From: G963668605 sp963668605
Lineage (GTDB): Bacteria > Acidobacteriota > Terriglobia > Bryobacterales > Bryobacteraceae
Direction: 5' to 3'
DNA: 64,000 bases
Assembly: GCA_963668605.1 (NCBI GenBank)
Contig: OY764903.1
Span: 744,001-808,000, forward strand
Shown: positions 1 to 9,952 of the stretch, one piece after another
How positions within the stretch are numbered: the stretch's first letter is position 1
Layout: every line of letters starts with the position of its first letter
Made by a program: the position numbers and the translations under genes
Notes under the pieces: model-generated
The model's database searches: none
The model's input: the letters and a program-made list of their open reading frames with translations, nothing else
Told to the model about the DNA's origin: nothing

Positions 1-1
1 G

Positions 2-799
2 CCGGGTTCGCCGCTGACGGCCGAGGAGCGGCGCAGAATCGGCAACGCCGTCGGATTCACGTTCGATAGCTCGAACGGCAGTTCCATCTTCCACTCGGGC
101 CAATTGCGCGTGTCGCGGCGTTTTCGCAGCGGCATGTCGGCCAACGCGTTCTATACCTATGGCAAGTCGATCGACAACGCGTCGACGATCGGCGGAGGCG
201 GCGGCACCGTTGCGCAGGACGATCACAACCTGCGTGCGGAGCGCGCTCTCTCGAGCTTCGACCGGCGCCACAATCTGAATCTCTCCTATATGGTGAGCAG
301 TTCGGCCGGGCGGCGCGGCGCGGGCGGCGTCACGAACGGCTTGCGCGCGGCATTGATGAAGGACTGGACCCTCACCGGCAGCGTGAATATCCGCTCCGGC
401 TCTCCGTTCACGGCGCAGGTGCTGGGCAACCGCTCCGATCAGGGCGGTACCGGTTCAGTGGGCAGCGGGCGCGCCGATGCGACAGGTTTGAATGTCTCCG
501 ACAGCATTGGTTTCTTCAACCCGCTGGCGTTCACGATTCCGCCGTCGGGCCGTTACGGCAATGCGGGCCGGAATACGATTCACGGCCCGGGTTTCTTCTC
601 CATGAATATGTCGCTCGGCAGGACGTTGCACTTCAAGGAAACCCGCCGCAGCGTCGACATCCGGATGGAAGCCAGCAACCTGCTTAACAGCGTGAACATT
701 TCCCGGATCGGCGCCACCGTGAATGCGTCGAACTACGGTTGGGCGCTGGACGCTTCCAGCATGCGTTCGTTGTCGGCGAATCTTCGCTTCCGCTTCTAA
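2..799 (+). CDS. TonB-dependent receptor, Oar-like, C-terminal part (5' end outside window)
   Basis: The reading frame is open from the first bases of the window, so this is the 3' end of a longer gene; the ATG at 104 is only an internal methionine. The translated part is the final stretch of an outer-membrane beta-barrel: alternating aromatic/polar strands, a YTYGKSIDNAS segment, an FDRRHNLNLSY segment, then RMEASNLLNSVN and a terminal LRFRF ending in phenylalanine. These segments are typical of the very long acidobacterial TonB receptors with an N-terminal carboxypeptidase-regulatory domain, which import large substrates across the outer membrane. The stop lies 9 bases before the VWFA-related gene, suggesting co-transcription. 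The substrate cannot be read from this part. Confidence 0.85.
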   Translation, partial: PGSPLTAEERRRIGNAVGFTFDSSNGSSIFHSGQLRVSRRFRSGMSANAFYTYGKSIDNASTIGGGGGTVAQDDHNLRAERALSSFDRRHNLNLSYMVSSSAGRRGAGGVTNGLRAALMKDWTLTGSVNIRSGSPFTAQVLGNRSDQGGTGSVGSGRADATGLNVSDSIGFFNPLAFTIPPSGRYGNAGRNTIHGPGFFSMNMSLGRTLHFKETRRSVDIRMEASNLLNSVNISRIGATVNASNYGWALDASSMRSLSANLRFRF

Positions 800-808
800 G
801 GTCTTAAG

Positions 809-2926
809 ATGCGCACACCACTAGCACTGATTTCGATGGCATTGCTGGCCGCAGGCCAGGTGCCCGACACGGGGTACAAGCTTTCGGTGACCACGAATCT
901 GGTGGTCGTGAACGTCGATGTGCGCGACAAGGACGGCAAGCCCATCGAGAATCTCAAGGCTGGGGACTTCGCCATCACCGAGGACGGAAAGCAGCAGAAG
1001 ATCACCGTGTTTGAATATCAGCGGCTGGAGACCGAAGCGGATGCACCGGAGCCGCCGCCTCCCTCGATTCTCAAATCGAAAGACACGGCGAAAGCGGCCG
1101 AACCGGCCAAAGTAGCGCCCACGCCGAAGCGCGACATCACCACGTCCGCGCCTGGCCAGATCCGTTACAAGGACCGCCGCCTGATGGTCATGCTGTTCGA
1201 TTTCTCTTCCATGCAGGAGGCCGAACAGATTCGTGCGCAGGATTCGGCGCTGAAGTTCATCGACACGCAAATGACGCCTTCAGACATTGTTTCAATCATG
1301 GCGTACACCAACAAGCTGCAGGTTCTCGAGGACTTCACTCCCGATCGTGAGCGGTTGAGAAATGTGATCAAAAGTTTCCGCATCGGAGAGGCTTCCGAAA
1401 TGGCCACCGAGGGCACGTCACCAGATGATGAGGACGCCGAAGACACGGGCGCGGCGTTTGTTGCGGACGAATCCGAATTCAACGTTTTCAACACAGACCA
1501 GAAGCTGAGCGCTCTGGAATCGGCGGCCAAGATGCTCGGTTCGCTGCCGGAGAAAAAGGCGCTGGTCTATTTTTCGAGCGGCGTCGGCAAGACAGGCACG
1601 GAGAACGATTCTCAATTGCGTTCGACAGTCAATGCGGCGATCCGCGCCAATGTCGCCTTCTATCCGATCGATGCGCGCGGACTGGTGGCCTCCGCGCCGG
1701 CGGGCAACGCCAGCACAGGCTCGCCGCGCGGCAGCGGCGTGTACTCCGGCTCGACGCAGCGTTCGCAGCGCTCGAAGTTCGAAGGCCAACAGGAAACGCT
1801 CTACACGCTGGCGGGCGATACAGGCGGAAAGGCGCTGCTCGACAGCAACGATCTTTCGCTCGGTTTCAAACAGGCGCAGACGGATATTTCGAGCTACTAC
1901 ATTGTCGGCTACTACAGCTCGAACGCGGCGCAGGACGGGCGTTTCCGCCGCATCAAAGTCACGCTGCACAATCATCTTCAGGCGAAGCTCGATTACCGCT
2001 CCGGCTATTTTGCGGGCAAGGAATTCCGCAAGTTCGATTCGGCGGACAAGGAACGGCAACTCGAAGAGGCGCTGCAGATGGGTGACCCGGTCACGGATCT
2101 GCCGATCGCGCTCGAGGCTAACTACTTCCGCTTGGCGCGCGATACCTATTTCGTGCCGGTCTCGGTGAAGATCCCGGGTTCGTCTCTGGAACTGGCGCGC
2201 AGCGGCAAGGCCGAAGAGGCCGAACTCGATTTCATCGGACAGGTACGCGACGCCAAGGGCCGGCTCGCGGGAACGGTTCGCGACAGTATTAAGGTTCGTC
2301 TCAAGGGCGACGACACGGGTAAGCTCGGCAAGCGCAACCTGGGCTACGATTCCGGGTTCACGCTCGCGCCCGGTGAGTACACGCTGAAGTTCCTGGCTCG
2401 CGAGAACGTGACCGGCAAGATCGGCACTTTTGAAACGAAGATAAACGTGCCTGACATCACGCACGCTCCGCAGACGCCGCTGCTGCGCACCAGCTCCGTC
2501 GTATGGGCGAACCAGCGCGAACCGCTCTCCGCGGCGGTCGGCGCAGCGGAGAAGAAGAGCAAACTGGCCGCGATGCACCCGTTGGTGCAGGAAGGCCAGA
2601 AACTGCTGCCGAGCATCACGCGCGTCTATCGCAAAGACCAGAGCCTCTATGTCTACATGGAGGTCTACGATCCAGGGCTGAGCGAAGGCAAGACGCCGAG
2701 TATCACGGCGAGCCTGAGCTTCTTCCAGGGGCGTAACAAAGCGTTTGAAACCGAAACGCTACGCGTGCGCCAGAGTTCGCCGACGCGCTTATCCGTGGTG
2801 CCGGTGCAATTCCAGATTCCGCTCGCGAGCCTCAAGCCGGGCAAGTACACATGCCAGGTGAGTCTCGTCGACGAGGTGGGCCAGAAGTTCGCCTTCGCAC
2901 GCGCACCGATGGTGCTGGTTCAGTAG
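809..2926 (+). CDS. VWFA-related domain protein of the acidobacterial type
   Basis: A 705-residue secreted protein. A short hydrophobic N-terminus (MRTPLALISMALLAAGQ) is followed by an Ig-like region starting VTTNLVVVNVDVRDKDGKPI, in which proteins of this group carry the motif 'vdv.v.d..g.pv..L...DF.v.edG'. A von Willebrand A-type domain begins near residue 125 (LMVMLFDFSSM, a partial DxSxS metal-site motif) and runs to about residue 390. The C-terminal half is beta-rich and unassigned. The family is greatly expanded in Acidobacteriota, and its members often sit beside TonB receptors, as here. The exact role is unknown; extracellular adhesion or assembly is a guess. The start follows an AAGG-containing stretch 9 bases after the receptor stop. 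Confidence 0.85.
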   Translation: MRTPLALISMALLAAGQVPDTGYKLSVTTNLVVVNVDVRDKDGKPIENLKAGDFAITEDGKQQKITVFEYQRLETEADAPEPPPPSILKSKDTAKAAEPAKVAPTPKRDITTSAPGQIRYKDRRLMVMLFDFSSMQEAEQIRAQDSALKFIDTQMTPSDIVSIMAYTNKLQVLEDFTPDRERLRNVIKSFRIGEASEMATEGTSPDDEDAEDTGAAFVADESEFNVFNTDQKLSALESAAKMLGSLPEKKALVYFSSGVGKTGTENDSQLRSTVNAAIRANVAFYPIDARGLVASAPAGNASTGSPRGSGVYSGSTQRSQRSKFEGQQETLYTLAGDTGGKALLDSNDLSLGFKQAQTDISSYYIVGYYSSNAAQDGRFRRIKVTLHNHLQAKLDYRSGYFAGKEFRKFDSADKERQLEEALQMGDPVTDLPIALEANYFRLARDTYFVPVSVKIPGSSLELARSGKAEEAELDFIGQVRDAKGRLAGTVRDSIKVRLKGDDTGKLGKRNLGYDSGFTLAPGEYTLKFLARENVTGKIGTFETKINVPDITHAPQTPLLRTSSVVWANQREPLSAAVGAAEKKSKLAAMHPLVQEGQKLLPSITRVYRKDQSLYVYMEVYDPGLSEGKTPSITASLSFFQGRNKAFETETLRVRQSSPTRLSVVPVQFQIPLASLKPGKYTCQVSLVDEVGQKFAFARAPMVLVQ

Positions 2927-2949
2927 TGCCGCGGTGATAGACTGGCCGG

Positions 2950-5286
2950 ATGCGAATCCGGTTTCTTGTCCTCATTGCGTCACTTTTTTCGCTGCTCCAC
3001 GGCGCGAATCCAGAACTGCTGACGAAAGGCTGGTCCGCGAATTGGATCACGGCGCCAGGCGCGCCGAAAAACGATTTCGGGGTCTATCATTTCCGCAAAT
3101 CCTTCACGCTGACTGCGAAGCCCACGACGTTTCTGGTGCACGTCAGCGCCGACAACCGCTATCAGCTTTTCGTCAACGGAGAACGTGTGGCGTGGGGTCC
3201 GGCGCGCGGCGATAAGTACAACTGGCGCTACGAGTCGGTCGACATTGCGGCGCGCTTGAAGGCCGGAAAAAACGTGCTGGCGGCCGTAGTCTGGAACTTC
3301 GGCGCGGAGACTCCGCAGGCGCAGCAGACCATTGAGACGGGCTTCATCCTACAAGGCGACACAGAGGTGGAGCGTGTTGCCGATACGGACAGCAGTTGGA
3401 AATGCATGCGCGACGAGGCCTACGAGCCGATCGCGTTCACAAGCGCCCAGATGCGCGGTTATTACGTGGCGGGTCCCGGCGAGAAGATCAGTGCGGCGAA
3501 GTATCTGTGGGGCTGGGAGGCGCAGGAGTATGACGACGCCGCGTGGCAGGGCGCGCAAGCCCTCGGTGGTGGCAGCGGGCGGCTCGCCCGCGACAGTCAC
3601 AGCCCGTGGATGCTGGTCCCGAGATCGGTTCCCATGATGGAGGAGAAACCGGAGCCGCCTCCCGTGCTGCGGCGCAGTTCGCTCGGAGACGGGCGCAAGA
3701 CGGCCGCCGGCGAAATCCCGCCCAACTCCAAAGTGCGGCTGTTGCTCGATCAGACTTACCTCACCACGGGCTATCCCGAACTGCGCTTCAGCAAGGGGCG
3801 CGACGCCACCATTCAGCTTGGCTACGCCGAGGCGCTATACCTTCCGGGCAAGCAAGGCAAAGGCAACCGTAATGAGATCGACGGCAAGGATTTCATTGGC
3901 TATCACGACATCGTGATCGCCGACGGCGGCGCACGGCGGCTGTTCCGCCCGCTGTGGTGGCGCACCTGGCGTTATCTCGAACTCAGTGTTGAGACCAAAG
4001 ACGAGCCTTTAGTGATCGACGATCTGCGTGGAACGTTTGCGGGCTATCCGTTCGAGCGCAAGGCGCGCTTCAACGCGGGCGACGCGGAACTCGACAAGAT
4101 ACTCGATGTGGGTTGGCGCACGGCCCGGCTCTGCGCGCACGAGACCTACATGGATTGCCCGTACTACGAGCAACTTCAATACGCGGGCGACACGCGCATC
4201 CAGGCGCTCGTGTCGCTCTACATGACCGGCGACGGGCGTCTGGCGCGCAACGCGATCGATCTGTTGAATTCCTCGCGCACCGCCGAGGGCGCCACGATGA
4301 GCCGTGCGCCGACGCGCCTGCACCAGTACATTCCGGGTTTCTCCCTATGGTGGATCGGGATGGTGCACGACTACTGGATGTACCAGAACGATCCCGCTTT
4401 CGTGAAGCAGATGCTGCCGGGCGTACGCGCCGTGCTGTCGTTCTTTGCGGCACGGCAGAACGCGGACGGCTCGCTCGGGCCGATGCCGTGGTGGAACTAC
4501 GTCGATTGGACCAACGAGTGGAAGAGCGGCGTACCGGCTGTGGATTCGAATGAGCCGAAGGCGCCTGCCGATCTGCAACTGCTGCTGGCCTATCAGTGGG
4601 CCGCGCGCATGGAGCAGGCGCTGGGCTCGAAAGCCCTGTCGGCGGAGTACAGCGCTTCGGCGCGTCAACTCATGGCGACCGTGCCGCGCCTGTACTGGGA
4701 CGCGGGCCGGCGCATGTTCGCCGACAATCCGGGAAAGAGCGCGTTTTCCCAGCACTCGAACGCAATGGCGGTTCTGGCCGGCCTGGTTCCCGCCGCTGAA
4801 TCGCGCGACCTGGTGCGGCGCGTGGCGGCCGATAAGTCGCTTGTGCAGTGCTCGATTTACTTCCGCCACTATTTGCACGAAGCGCTGAACCGCTCCGGAG
4901 GCGGCGATGCCTACGTAGGTGAGCTTGGCCAATGGCGCACGATGCTGGCTGCCGGTCTGACGACGTGGGCCGAGCAACTCGACCCGACGCGCTCCGACTG
5001 CCATGCCTGGGGTTCGAGTCCGAACTTCGAACTCTTTCGCACCGTGCTTGGAATCGATTCGGCGGCGCCTGGTTTTGAGCGCGTAGTTGTGCGCCCGTTC
5101 CTCGGCGATCTAAAGAAGGTATCGGGTGCGATTCCGCATCCGAAGGGTGAGGTCGCGGTGAGCCTCGCACTCAACGGTGGCAAACTCGAAGCCGAGGTCT
5201 CGCTGCCGGCCGGTGTCGGCGGCGAGTTTATCTGGAAGGGCAGCACACGCGTGCTCACGCCGGGCAAGAACACGCTGCGCTTCTAG
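2950..5286 (+). CDS. Alpha-L-rhamnosidase-like glycoside hydrolase (GH78-type)
   Basis: A 778-residue secreted protein with a clear signal peptide (MRIRFLVLIASLFSLLHGAN). Residues 30-170 look like the jelly-roll domain of GH78 enzymes (FLVHVSADNRYQLFVNGERV, WGPARGD). A second beta domain spans about 200-360. The (alpha/alpha)6 catalytic barrel follows from about 375, marked by MDCPYYEQLQYAGDTRIQ, which corresponds to the DCPxRxExxxWxGD region of rhamnosidases, and later by TTWAEQ and HAWGSSPNFEL. A small C-terminal beta domain closes the protein. GH78 enzymes remove terminal alpha-L-rhamnose from plant and microbial glycans. Substrate specificity is inferred from the family only. The gene starts 23 bases after the VWFA gene. 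Confidence 0.85.
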   Translation: MRIRFLVLIASLFSLLHGANPELLTKGWSANWITAPGAPKNDFGVYHFRKSFTLTAKPTTFLVHVSADNRYQLFVNGERVAWGPARGDKYNWRYESVDIAARLKAGKNVLAAVVWNFGAETPQAQQTIETGFILQGDTEVERVADTDSSWKCMRDEAYEPIAFTSAQMRGYYVAGPGEKISAAKYLWGWEAQEYDDAAWQGAQALGGGSGRLARDSHSPWMLVPRSVPMMEEKPEPPPVLRRSSLGDGRKTAAGEIPPNSKVRLLLDQTYLTTGYPELRFSKGRDATIQLGYAEALYLPGKQGKGNRNEIDGKDFIGYHDIVIADGGARRLFRPLWWRTWRYLELSVETKDEPLVIDDLRGTFAGYPFERKARFNAGDAELDKILDVGWRTARLCAHETYMDCPYYEQLQYAGDTRIQALVSLYMTGDGRLARNAIDLLNSSRTAEGATMSRAPTRLHQYIPGFSLWWIGMVHDYWMYQNDPAFVKQMLPGVRAVLSFFAARQNADGSLGPMPWWNYVDWTNEWKSGVPAVDSNEPKAPADLQLLLAYQWAARMEQALGSKALSAEYSASARQLMATVPRLYWDAGRRMFADNPGKSAFSQHSNAMAVLAGLVPAAESRDLVRRVAADKSLVQCSIYFRHYLHEALNRSGGGDAYVGELGQWRTMLAAGLTTWAEQLDPTRSDCHAWGSSPNFELFRTVLGIDSAAPGFERVVVRPFLGDLKKVSGAIPHPKGEVAVSLALNGGKLEAEVSLPAGVGGEFIWKGSTRVLTPGKNTLRF

Positions 5287-5354
5287 TAGCAAGACAGGTG
5301 AGTTGCGCAACAGACTGGCGGCGCGGTTTGCACGTCCGAATCATAGATACGCGT

Positions 5355-5372
5355 GCCTCCGGGACGGGAGGC
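5355..5372. terminator. GC hairpin between convergent genes
   Basis: A six-base-pair stem (GCCTCC/GGAGGC) with a six-base loop lies between the end of the rhamnosidase gene and the end of the convergent glucokinase gene. There is no clear T-run on either side, so it may be a weak bidirectional terminator or simply an extragenic hairpin. Confidence 0.35.
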
Positions 5373-5386
5373 GCAGACTGCGTCGC

Positions 5387-6133
5387 TCATTTCCAAAGCG
5401 CGATGCCGCCGAGCAGTCCTTCGCGGTTGGGGGTGATTTTCGCGTTCGGCGGCAGCTTGAAGTTGATCTTCTTTGCCTGGCCGCCGCCCAGATAGAGGCG
5501 ATCGTAGTTGAAAAAAGCCTCCAGCGTGGCGATCGCTTTCTGCAGCCGTTTGTTCCAGCGCTCCGGGCCGATCTGGTCGTAGGCGGCTTTGCCCAGACGC
5601 TCTTCGTAAGTCTGGCCTTTGTCGAACGGATGATGGCCGAGTTCGAGGTTGGGCACGAGCAAGCCGTTGTTTAGGATCGCGGATCCGATGCCGGTGCCGA
5701 GCGTAATCATAAGCTCGAGGCCCTGGCCTTCGGATGCTCCAAGACCCTGAATATCGGCATCGTTGGCGACCCGCACCGGCTTGCCGAGCAGCGCGGAAAG
5801 CGCAGATGCAAGGTCGTAGCCCACCCATTTCGGATGCATGTTCGCTGCCGTCCAAACCACACCGTGGCGGATTACGCCGGGGAAGCCCACGGAGACGCGG
5901 TCGAAGGCACGATGCTCCATCACCGAAGCGTGCAACTCCGCAAGGACCGCCTTGGGTGTGGCGGGCCGCGGCGTGAGCACACGGCGGAACTCGCCCACCG
6001 GCTCACTCTTTGCATTCAAGACCACTGACTTGATGCCGGTGCCGCCAATGTCGATCGCCAGAGTAAGAAGCCCTTGGTTGCCGGCGGCTTTCGGGGTCGC
6101 GGCTTTACTTGTAGCATCCTGAATGGGTCCCAT
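5387..6133 (-). CDS. ppgK: ROK-family polyphosphate glucokinase
   Basis: A cytosolic sugar kinase of 248 residues, using the ATG at 6133; a longer frame reaches 6205 but adds only a low-complexity tail before the conserved region. Sugar-kinase ATPase motifs are visible: LAIDIGGTGIKSVV (phosphate 1) near residue 25, a central SVGFPGV block, NDADIQGLGA (catalytic aspartate), and ITLGTGIGSAI (phosphate 2). The ELGHHPF segment stands where general ROK kinases have an ExGH zinc-binding motif, but the downstream CxCG cluster is missing. Together with the length, this matches polyphosphate-dependent glucokinases, which phosphorylate glucose from polyphosphate and sometimes ATP. It is divergent from dprA and convergent with the rhamnosidase gene. 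Confidence 0.85.
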   Translation of the reverse strand: MGPIQDATSKAATPKAAGNQGLLTLAIDIGGTGIKSVVLNAKSEPVGEFRRVLTPRPATPKAVLAELHASVMEHRAFDRVSVGFPGVIRHGVVWTAANMHPKWVGYDLASALSALLGKPVRVANDADIQGLGASEGQGLELMITLGTGIGSAILNNGLLVPNLELGHHPFDKGQTYEERLGKAAYDQIGPERWNKRLQKAIATLEAFFNYDRLYLGGGQAKKINFKLPPNAKITPNREGLLGGIALWK

Positions 6134-6239
6134 TGCCTGTATCGTAGCATCCGTTGCGCCGGCCGTCGCGGAATAAGTGAGACGATTCGCGGGCCGGAGG
6201 CACAAAGTCTTTTAGGCGAAGTGCGTCTTCGCCACAGGC

Positions 6240-7397
6240 ATGGCAACATCCACGCTCAACCAGGAAGAAGAACTGCACTGGTTGGCACTGATATTAGTGC
6301 CCGGGCTCGGGGCACGCAAGGCGGGTGCGTTAATCGAAAAATTCCGTACTCCGCTGGCGATCTTTCGCGCCTCGCTCACGGAGTTGGAAGCGACCGGGAT
6401 CGCGGGCAGCGCGGCGCGCAGCATCGCGAGCGGTTGCACGTTTGAAGACGCAGTCACGCAGCAGGAGAAGATGCGCGCCTGCGGCGCCATGGCCGTGGCA
6501 ATCTTCGATCCCCGCTATCCGCAGCTTCTGCGTGAGATATTTGATCCCCCGGTTGTGCTCTTCGTGCGCGGAAGAATGGAGTTGTTCGATACCGTCATGG
6601 CCGCCGTCGTCGGCACGCGCCGGGCGACGCCGTATGGCTTGGCCGTCGCCGAAAAACTCTCGGCCGACCTAAGCCGCGCCGGCGTCACGGTGGTCAGCGG
6701 AATGGCGCGCGGCATCGATACCGCGGCCCATCGCGGAGTCCTCGCGGCGGGCGGAAACACCGTGGCTGTGTTTGGCTGTGGGGTCGATGTACTGTACCCA
6801 ACTGAAAACCGTAAGCTGGCCTCGGAACTGGCTACAAGAGGATTGCTGGTGTCCGAATATCCGATGGGAACGCCGGCCTATCCGCAAAACTTTCCGGTGC
6901 GGAATCGCATCGTCAGCGGCCTTAGCAAGGGCGTCATAGTGGTCGAGGGTGCGCAGTACAGCGGATCGTCGATCACAGCCCGGCTGGCTGCGGATCAGGG
7001 TAGGGAACTTTATGCGGTGCCGGGCAATATTACTTCCAAGATGAGCTGGGGACCGAACCTGTTAATCAAGCAGGGCGCCAAGATCGTGATGGACTGGAAC
7101 GACGTCGTTGAAGAGCTTTCCGCCGAGGACCGAAGACGTCTGATTCGCGAGGGGCAGAGCCGCATTTTGGACGATCCGGAGCCGGCTGCGCAAGACGCTT
7201 TGCCGCTGGGCCCGAACTCCGCAATCGAGCGCGCGCTGCTGGCAAAACTCCAGGTGGAGCCTCCCATGCATATTGATAACTTGTTGGAAACATTGATCGA
7301 GTACTCTTCGTCTGAGGTGATTGCTGCACTCTTCGAACTGGAGATGCTAGGATTGGTGCGTCAGCTACCGGGCCGGAATTTTGTTAAGGTCTGGTAG
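6240..7397 (+). CDS. dprA: DNA-processing protein DprA (Smf)
   Basis: A 385-residue DprA. An N-terminal helix-hairpin-helix-like region (residues 15-75, VPGLGARKAGALIEKF) precedes the Rossmann-like domain with VVGTRRATPYG, SGMARGIDTAAHRG, VFGCGVDVLYP, EYPMGTPAYPQNFPVRNRI and PGNI. A C-terminal winged-helix DML1-type domain covers about 310-385. DprA loads RecA on incoming single-stranded DNA during natural transformation and is also found in species not known to be competent. It lies 27 bases upstream of topA; a dprA-topA pair is common in bacteria. The two probably share a transcript. Confidence 0.95.
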   Translation: MATSTLNQEEELHWLALILVPGLGARKAGALIEKFRTPLAIFRASLTELEATGIAGSAARSIASGCTFEDAVTQQEKMRACGAMAVAIFDPRYPQLLREIFDPPVVLFVRGRMELFDTVMAAVVGTRRATPYGLAVAEKLSADLSRAGVTVVSGMARGIDTAAHRGVLAAGGNTVAVFGCGVDVLYPTENRKLASELATRGLLVSEYPMGTPAYPQNFPVRNRIVSGLSKGVIVVEGAQYSGSSITARLAADQGRELYAVPGNITSKMSWGPNLLIKQGAKIVMDWNDVVEELSAEDRRRLIREGQSRILDDPEPAAQDALPLGPNSAIERALLAKLQVEPPMHIDNLLETLIEYSSSEVIAALFELEMLGLVRQLPGRNFVKVW

Positions 7398-7424
7398 GAC
7401 CATCTTCGGGAAAAACAGATTTAT

Positions 7425-9854
7425 ATGGCAAAAAATCTCGTCATCGTCGAGTCGCCGGCGAAGGCGAAAACAATCGGAAAGTATCTTGGCAAGCAATTCA
7501 CCGTTAAGGCATCGCTCGGCCACATCAAGGACCTTCCTAAGAAGGATCTGGCCGTGGACGTCGAGCACGGCTTCGAGCCGAAGTACGGAGTCATTGAGGG
7601 GAAGAAGAAACTCATCAGCGAGTTGAAGGCGGCCGCCAAGGGCGTCGACACTATCTATCTCGCAGCTGACCCTGATCGCGAAGGCGAAGCCATCTGCTAT
7701 CACCTCTGGGAAGAGTTGAACGGCGGCCCGAAGGGTCCGGTCGTGAAGCGCGTGATGTTTAACGAGATCACCGCGAACGCCATCCGGAAGGCGTTCGATC
7801 AGCCGCTCGAAGTTAACATCAACCTGGTGCATGCGCAGCAGGCGCGGCGCATCCTCGATCGTTTGGTGGGCTACAAGATCTCTCCGCTGTTATGGGATAA
7901 GGTGCGGCGTGGCCTTTCGGCGGGGCGCGTGCAGACCGTGGCGCTACGCCTGATCGTGGACCGTGAGCGTGTCGTGCGCGCCTTCATCAAGCGCGAGTAC
8001 TGGACGATCGACGCCGGCCTCTCGGCGAAGAAACCGCCCGTGCTGCGTGCTCGCCTGGCGAAGCGGAACGACGAAAACGTGGAGATTCCGGACGAAGCAG
8101 CCGCGCAGTCGATCGTTGCGGCGCTCAGCGAATCGCCATTTGTCGTGCGCGGCGTGGCGACGAAGGAGAAGAAACGGAATCCGGTTCCGCCGTTCATCAC
8201 TTCGACGCTACAGCAGGAATCTTCGCGCAAGCTGCGCTTCAGCGTGAAGCGCACGATGATGCTGGCGCAGAAGTTGTATGAAGGCGTGGAACTCGGCTCG
8301 GAAGGCCTGGTGGGTTTGATCACCTACATGCGTACCGATTCGACGCGTGTTTCGCAGGACGCCTTGCAGGAAGTCCGCGGCCTCATCGCCGAACGTTACG
8401 GACCGCAGTATCTGCCCGAGAATGCGAACTTCTATCGCAGCAAGAAGGGTGCGCAGGACGCGCACGAAGCGATCCGCCCCACGTCTGCGTTGCTGACTCC
8501 GGACGCGGTCGCGAAGTATCTGGCGGAGGACGAACTCAAGCTCTACCGCCTGGTCTGGATGCGCTTCGTCGCTTCGCAGATGAATCCGGCGCTGTTCGAC
8601 CAGACCACCATTGATGTGAACGCTCAGGGCAAGGACGGCGCAAGCTACCTGTTTCGCGCGACCGGCAGCGTGCCGAAGTTCGACGGCTTCCTCGCGGTCT
8701 ACGAGGAGGGCAAGGACCAGAAAGACGAAGACGACGAAGAGCTCAAACACAAGCTCCCGCTCGTGCTCGAAGGCGAAACGCTCAAGTTTAAGAATTTGGA
8801 GCCGGAGCAGCACTTCACCGAGCCGCCTCCGCGCTTCACCGAAGCGACGCTCGTCAAGGAACTGGAAGCCGATGGCGTGGGACGCCCGTCGACTTATGCC
8901 TCTATCCTGTCGACCATTCAGGAGCGCGAGTACGTCAAGAAGGAAGGCGGCAAATTCATCCCGACCGAGCTCGGCATGGTGGTCACCGACCTGTTGTTGG
9001 AGTGCTTCGACGACATCTTCGACGTGAGCTACACCGCCCGCATGGAGGAAGAACTCGACGAGATCGAAGACGGCAAAATCGAGTGGGCGACGGCGATGGC
9101 GGACTTCTATGTGAAGTTCGAGAAAGATCTCCTGCGCGCCGAAACCGAGATGACCGACATCAAGCGGATGGAGAAGCCCACGGATCTCATCTGCGAGAAG
9201 TGCGGCAAGCCGCTTGTGATTAAATGGGGCCGCCACGGGAGCTTCATCGCCTGTACCGGCTATCCGGAATGCACCAACACCCGCGAACTCACCGTGGACC
9301 TGCCCGATGTCGATAAGGTCGGCCTCGCCGAGCAAGATGCGGAAGAGTACTGCGAAAACTGCGGCCGCACGATGGTGCTCAAGAAGGGGCGCTTCGGTAC
9401 GTTCTATGCCTGCTCCGGCTATCCGGACTGCAAGACGACGAAGCAGATCGGCGGCGAACAGAAGAAGCCCGACGTGCCGCTCGAAGAGAAGTGCCCGAGC
9501 TGCGGCAATAATCTGGTACTCAAGTCCGGCCGCTTCGGCGAGTTTACGGCGTGCGGCAACTATCCCACCTGCAAATTCGTCAAGCACAAGACGATCGGCG
9601 TAAAGTGCCCGAATTGCAGCGAGGGCGAAGTGGTCGAACGGCGCTCTAAGCGCGGTAAGACCTTCTTCGGCTGCAACCGTTATCCGGAGTGCGACTTCGT
9701 GGCCTGGGGCAAACCGATTCCGGAGAAATGCCCGGAGTGCGGCAGTCCGTACCTCATCGAGAAGTGGCTCAAGGCCGGCCCGATGGCGCAGTGCCCGGTC
9801 AAGGAGTGCAAGTACAAGCGCCCGCTGGAAGTTGCGGAGCCTGCTGCGCAATAA
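7425..9854 (+). CDS. topA: DNA topoisomerase I
   Basis: Type IA topoisomerase of 809 residues that relaxes negative supercoils. The N-terminal Toprim domain reads LVIVESPAKAKTIGKYL and contains the acidic DPDREGEA motif. The active-site tyrosine is Y301 within ITYMRTDSTR. The catalytic core runs to about residue 570. The C-terminus carries a row of five Cys4 zinc-ribbon repeats (CEKCG, CENCG, CPSCG, CPNC and CPECG starts) from about residue 585 to 800, one or two more than the three or four commonly seen. These bind single-stranded DNA and, in some species, RNA polymerase. The N-terminus MAKNLVIVESPAKAK fixes the start. The gene follows dprA. Confidence 0.97.
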   Translation: MAKNLVIVESPAKAKTIGKYLGKQFTVKASLGHIKDLPKKDLAVDVEHGFEPKYGVIEGKKKLISELKAAAKGVDTIYLAADPDREGEAICYHLWEELNGGPKGPVVKRVMFNEITANAIRKAFDQPLEVNINLVHAQQARRILDRLVGYKISPLLWDKVRRGLSAGRVQTVALRLIVDRERVVRAFIKREYWTIDAGLSAKKPPVLRARLAKRNDENVEIPDEAAAQSIVAALSESPFVVRGVATKEKKRNPVPPFITSTLQQESSRKLRFSVKRTMMLAQKLYEGVELGSEGLVGLITYMRTDSTRVSQDALQEVRGLIAERYGPQYLPENANFYRSKKGAQDAHEAIRPTSALLTPDAVAKYLAEDELKLYRLVWMRFVASQMNPALFDQTTIDVNAQGKDGASYLFRATGSVPKFDGFLAVYEEGKDQKDEDDEELKHKLPLVLEGETLKFKNLEPEQHFTEPPPRFTEATLVKELEADGVGRPSTYASILSTIQEREYVKKEGGKFIPTELGMVVTDLLLECFDDIFDVSYTARMEEELDEIEDGKIEWATAMADFYVKFEKDLLRAETEMTDIKRMEKPTDLICEKCGKPLVIKWGRHGSFIACTGYPECTNTRELTVDLPDVDKVGLAEQDAEEYCENCGRTMVLKKGRFGTFYACSGYPDCKTTKQIGGEQKKPDVPLEEKCPSCGNNLVLKSGRFGEFTACGNYPTCKFVKHKTIGVKCPNCSEGEVVERRSKRGKTFFGCNRYPECDFVAWGKPIPEKCPECGSPYLIEKWLKAGPMAQCPVKECKYKRPLEVAEPAAQ

Positions 9855-9952
9855 GCCGGTTAGAGCTGCAACCGCGACATACGTTCCTTTGTGGGACAAC
9901 TTGTCGAGCTGCTAACCGGTTGGGAACCGGCCCCCTGGAGTTCCTACACTTG

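Noticed and set aside
8208..9899. A 563-codon open frame antisense to topA
   Set aside because: Its arginine/leucine/alanine-rich composition and exact overlap with the well-supported topA coding frame mark it as a GC-rich shadow; no ribosome-binding site or family match.
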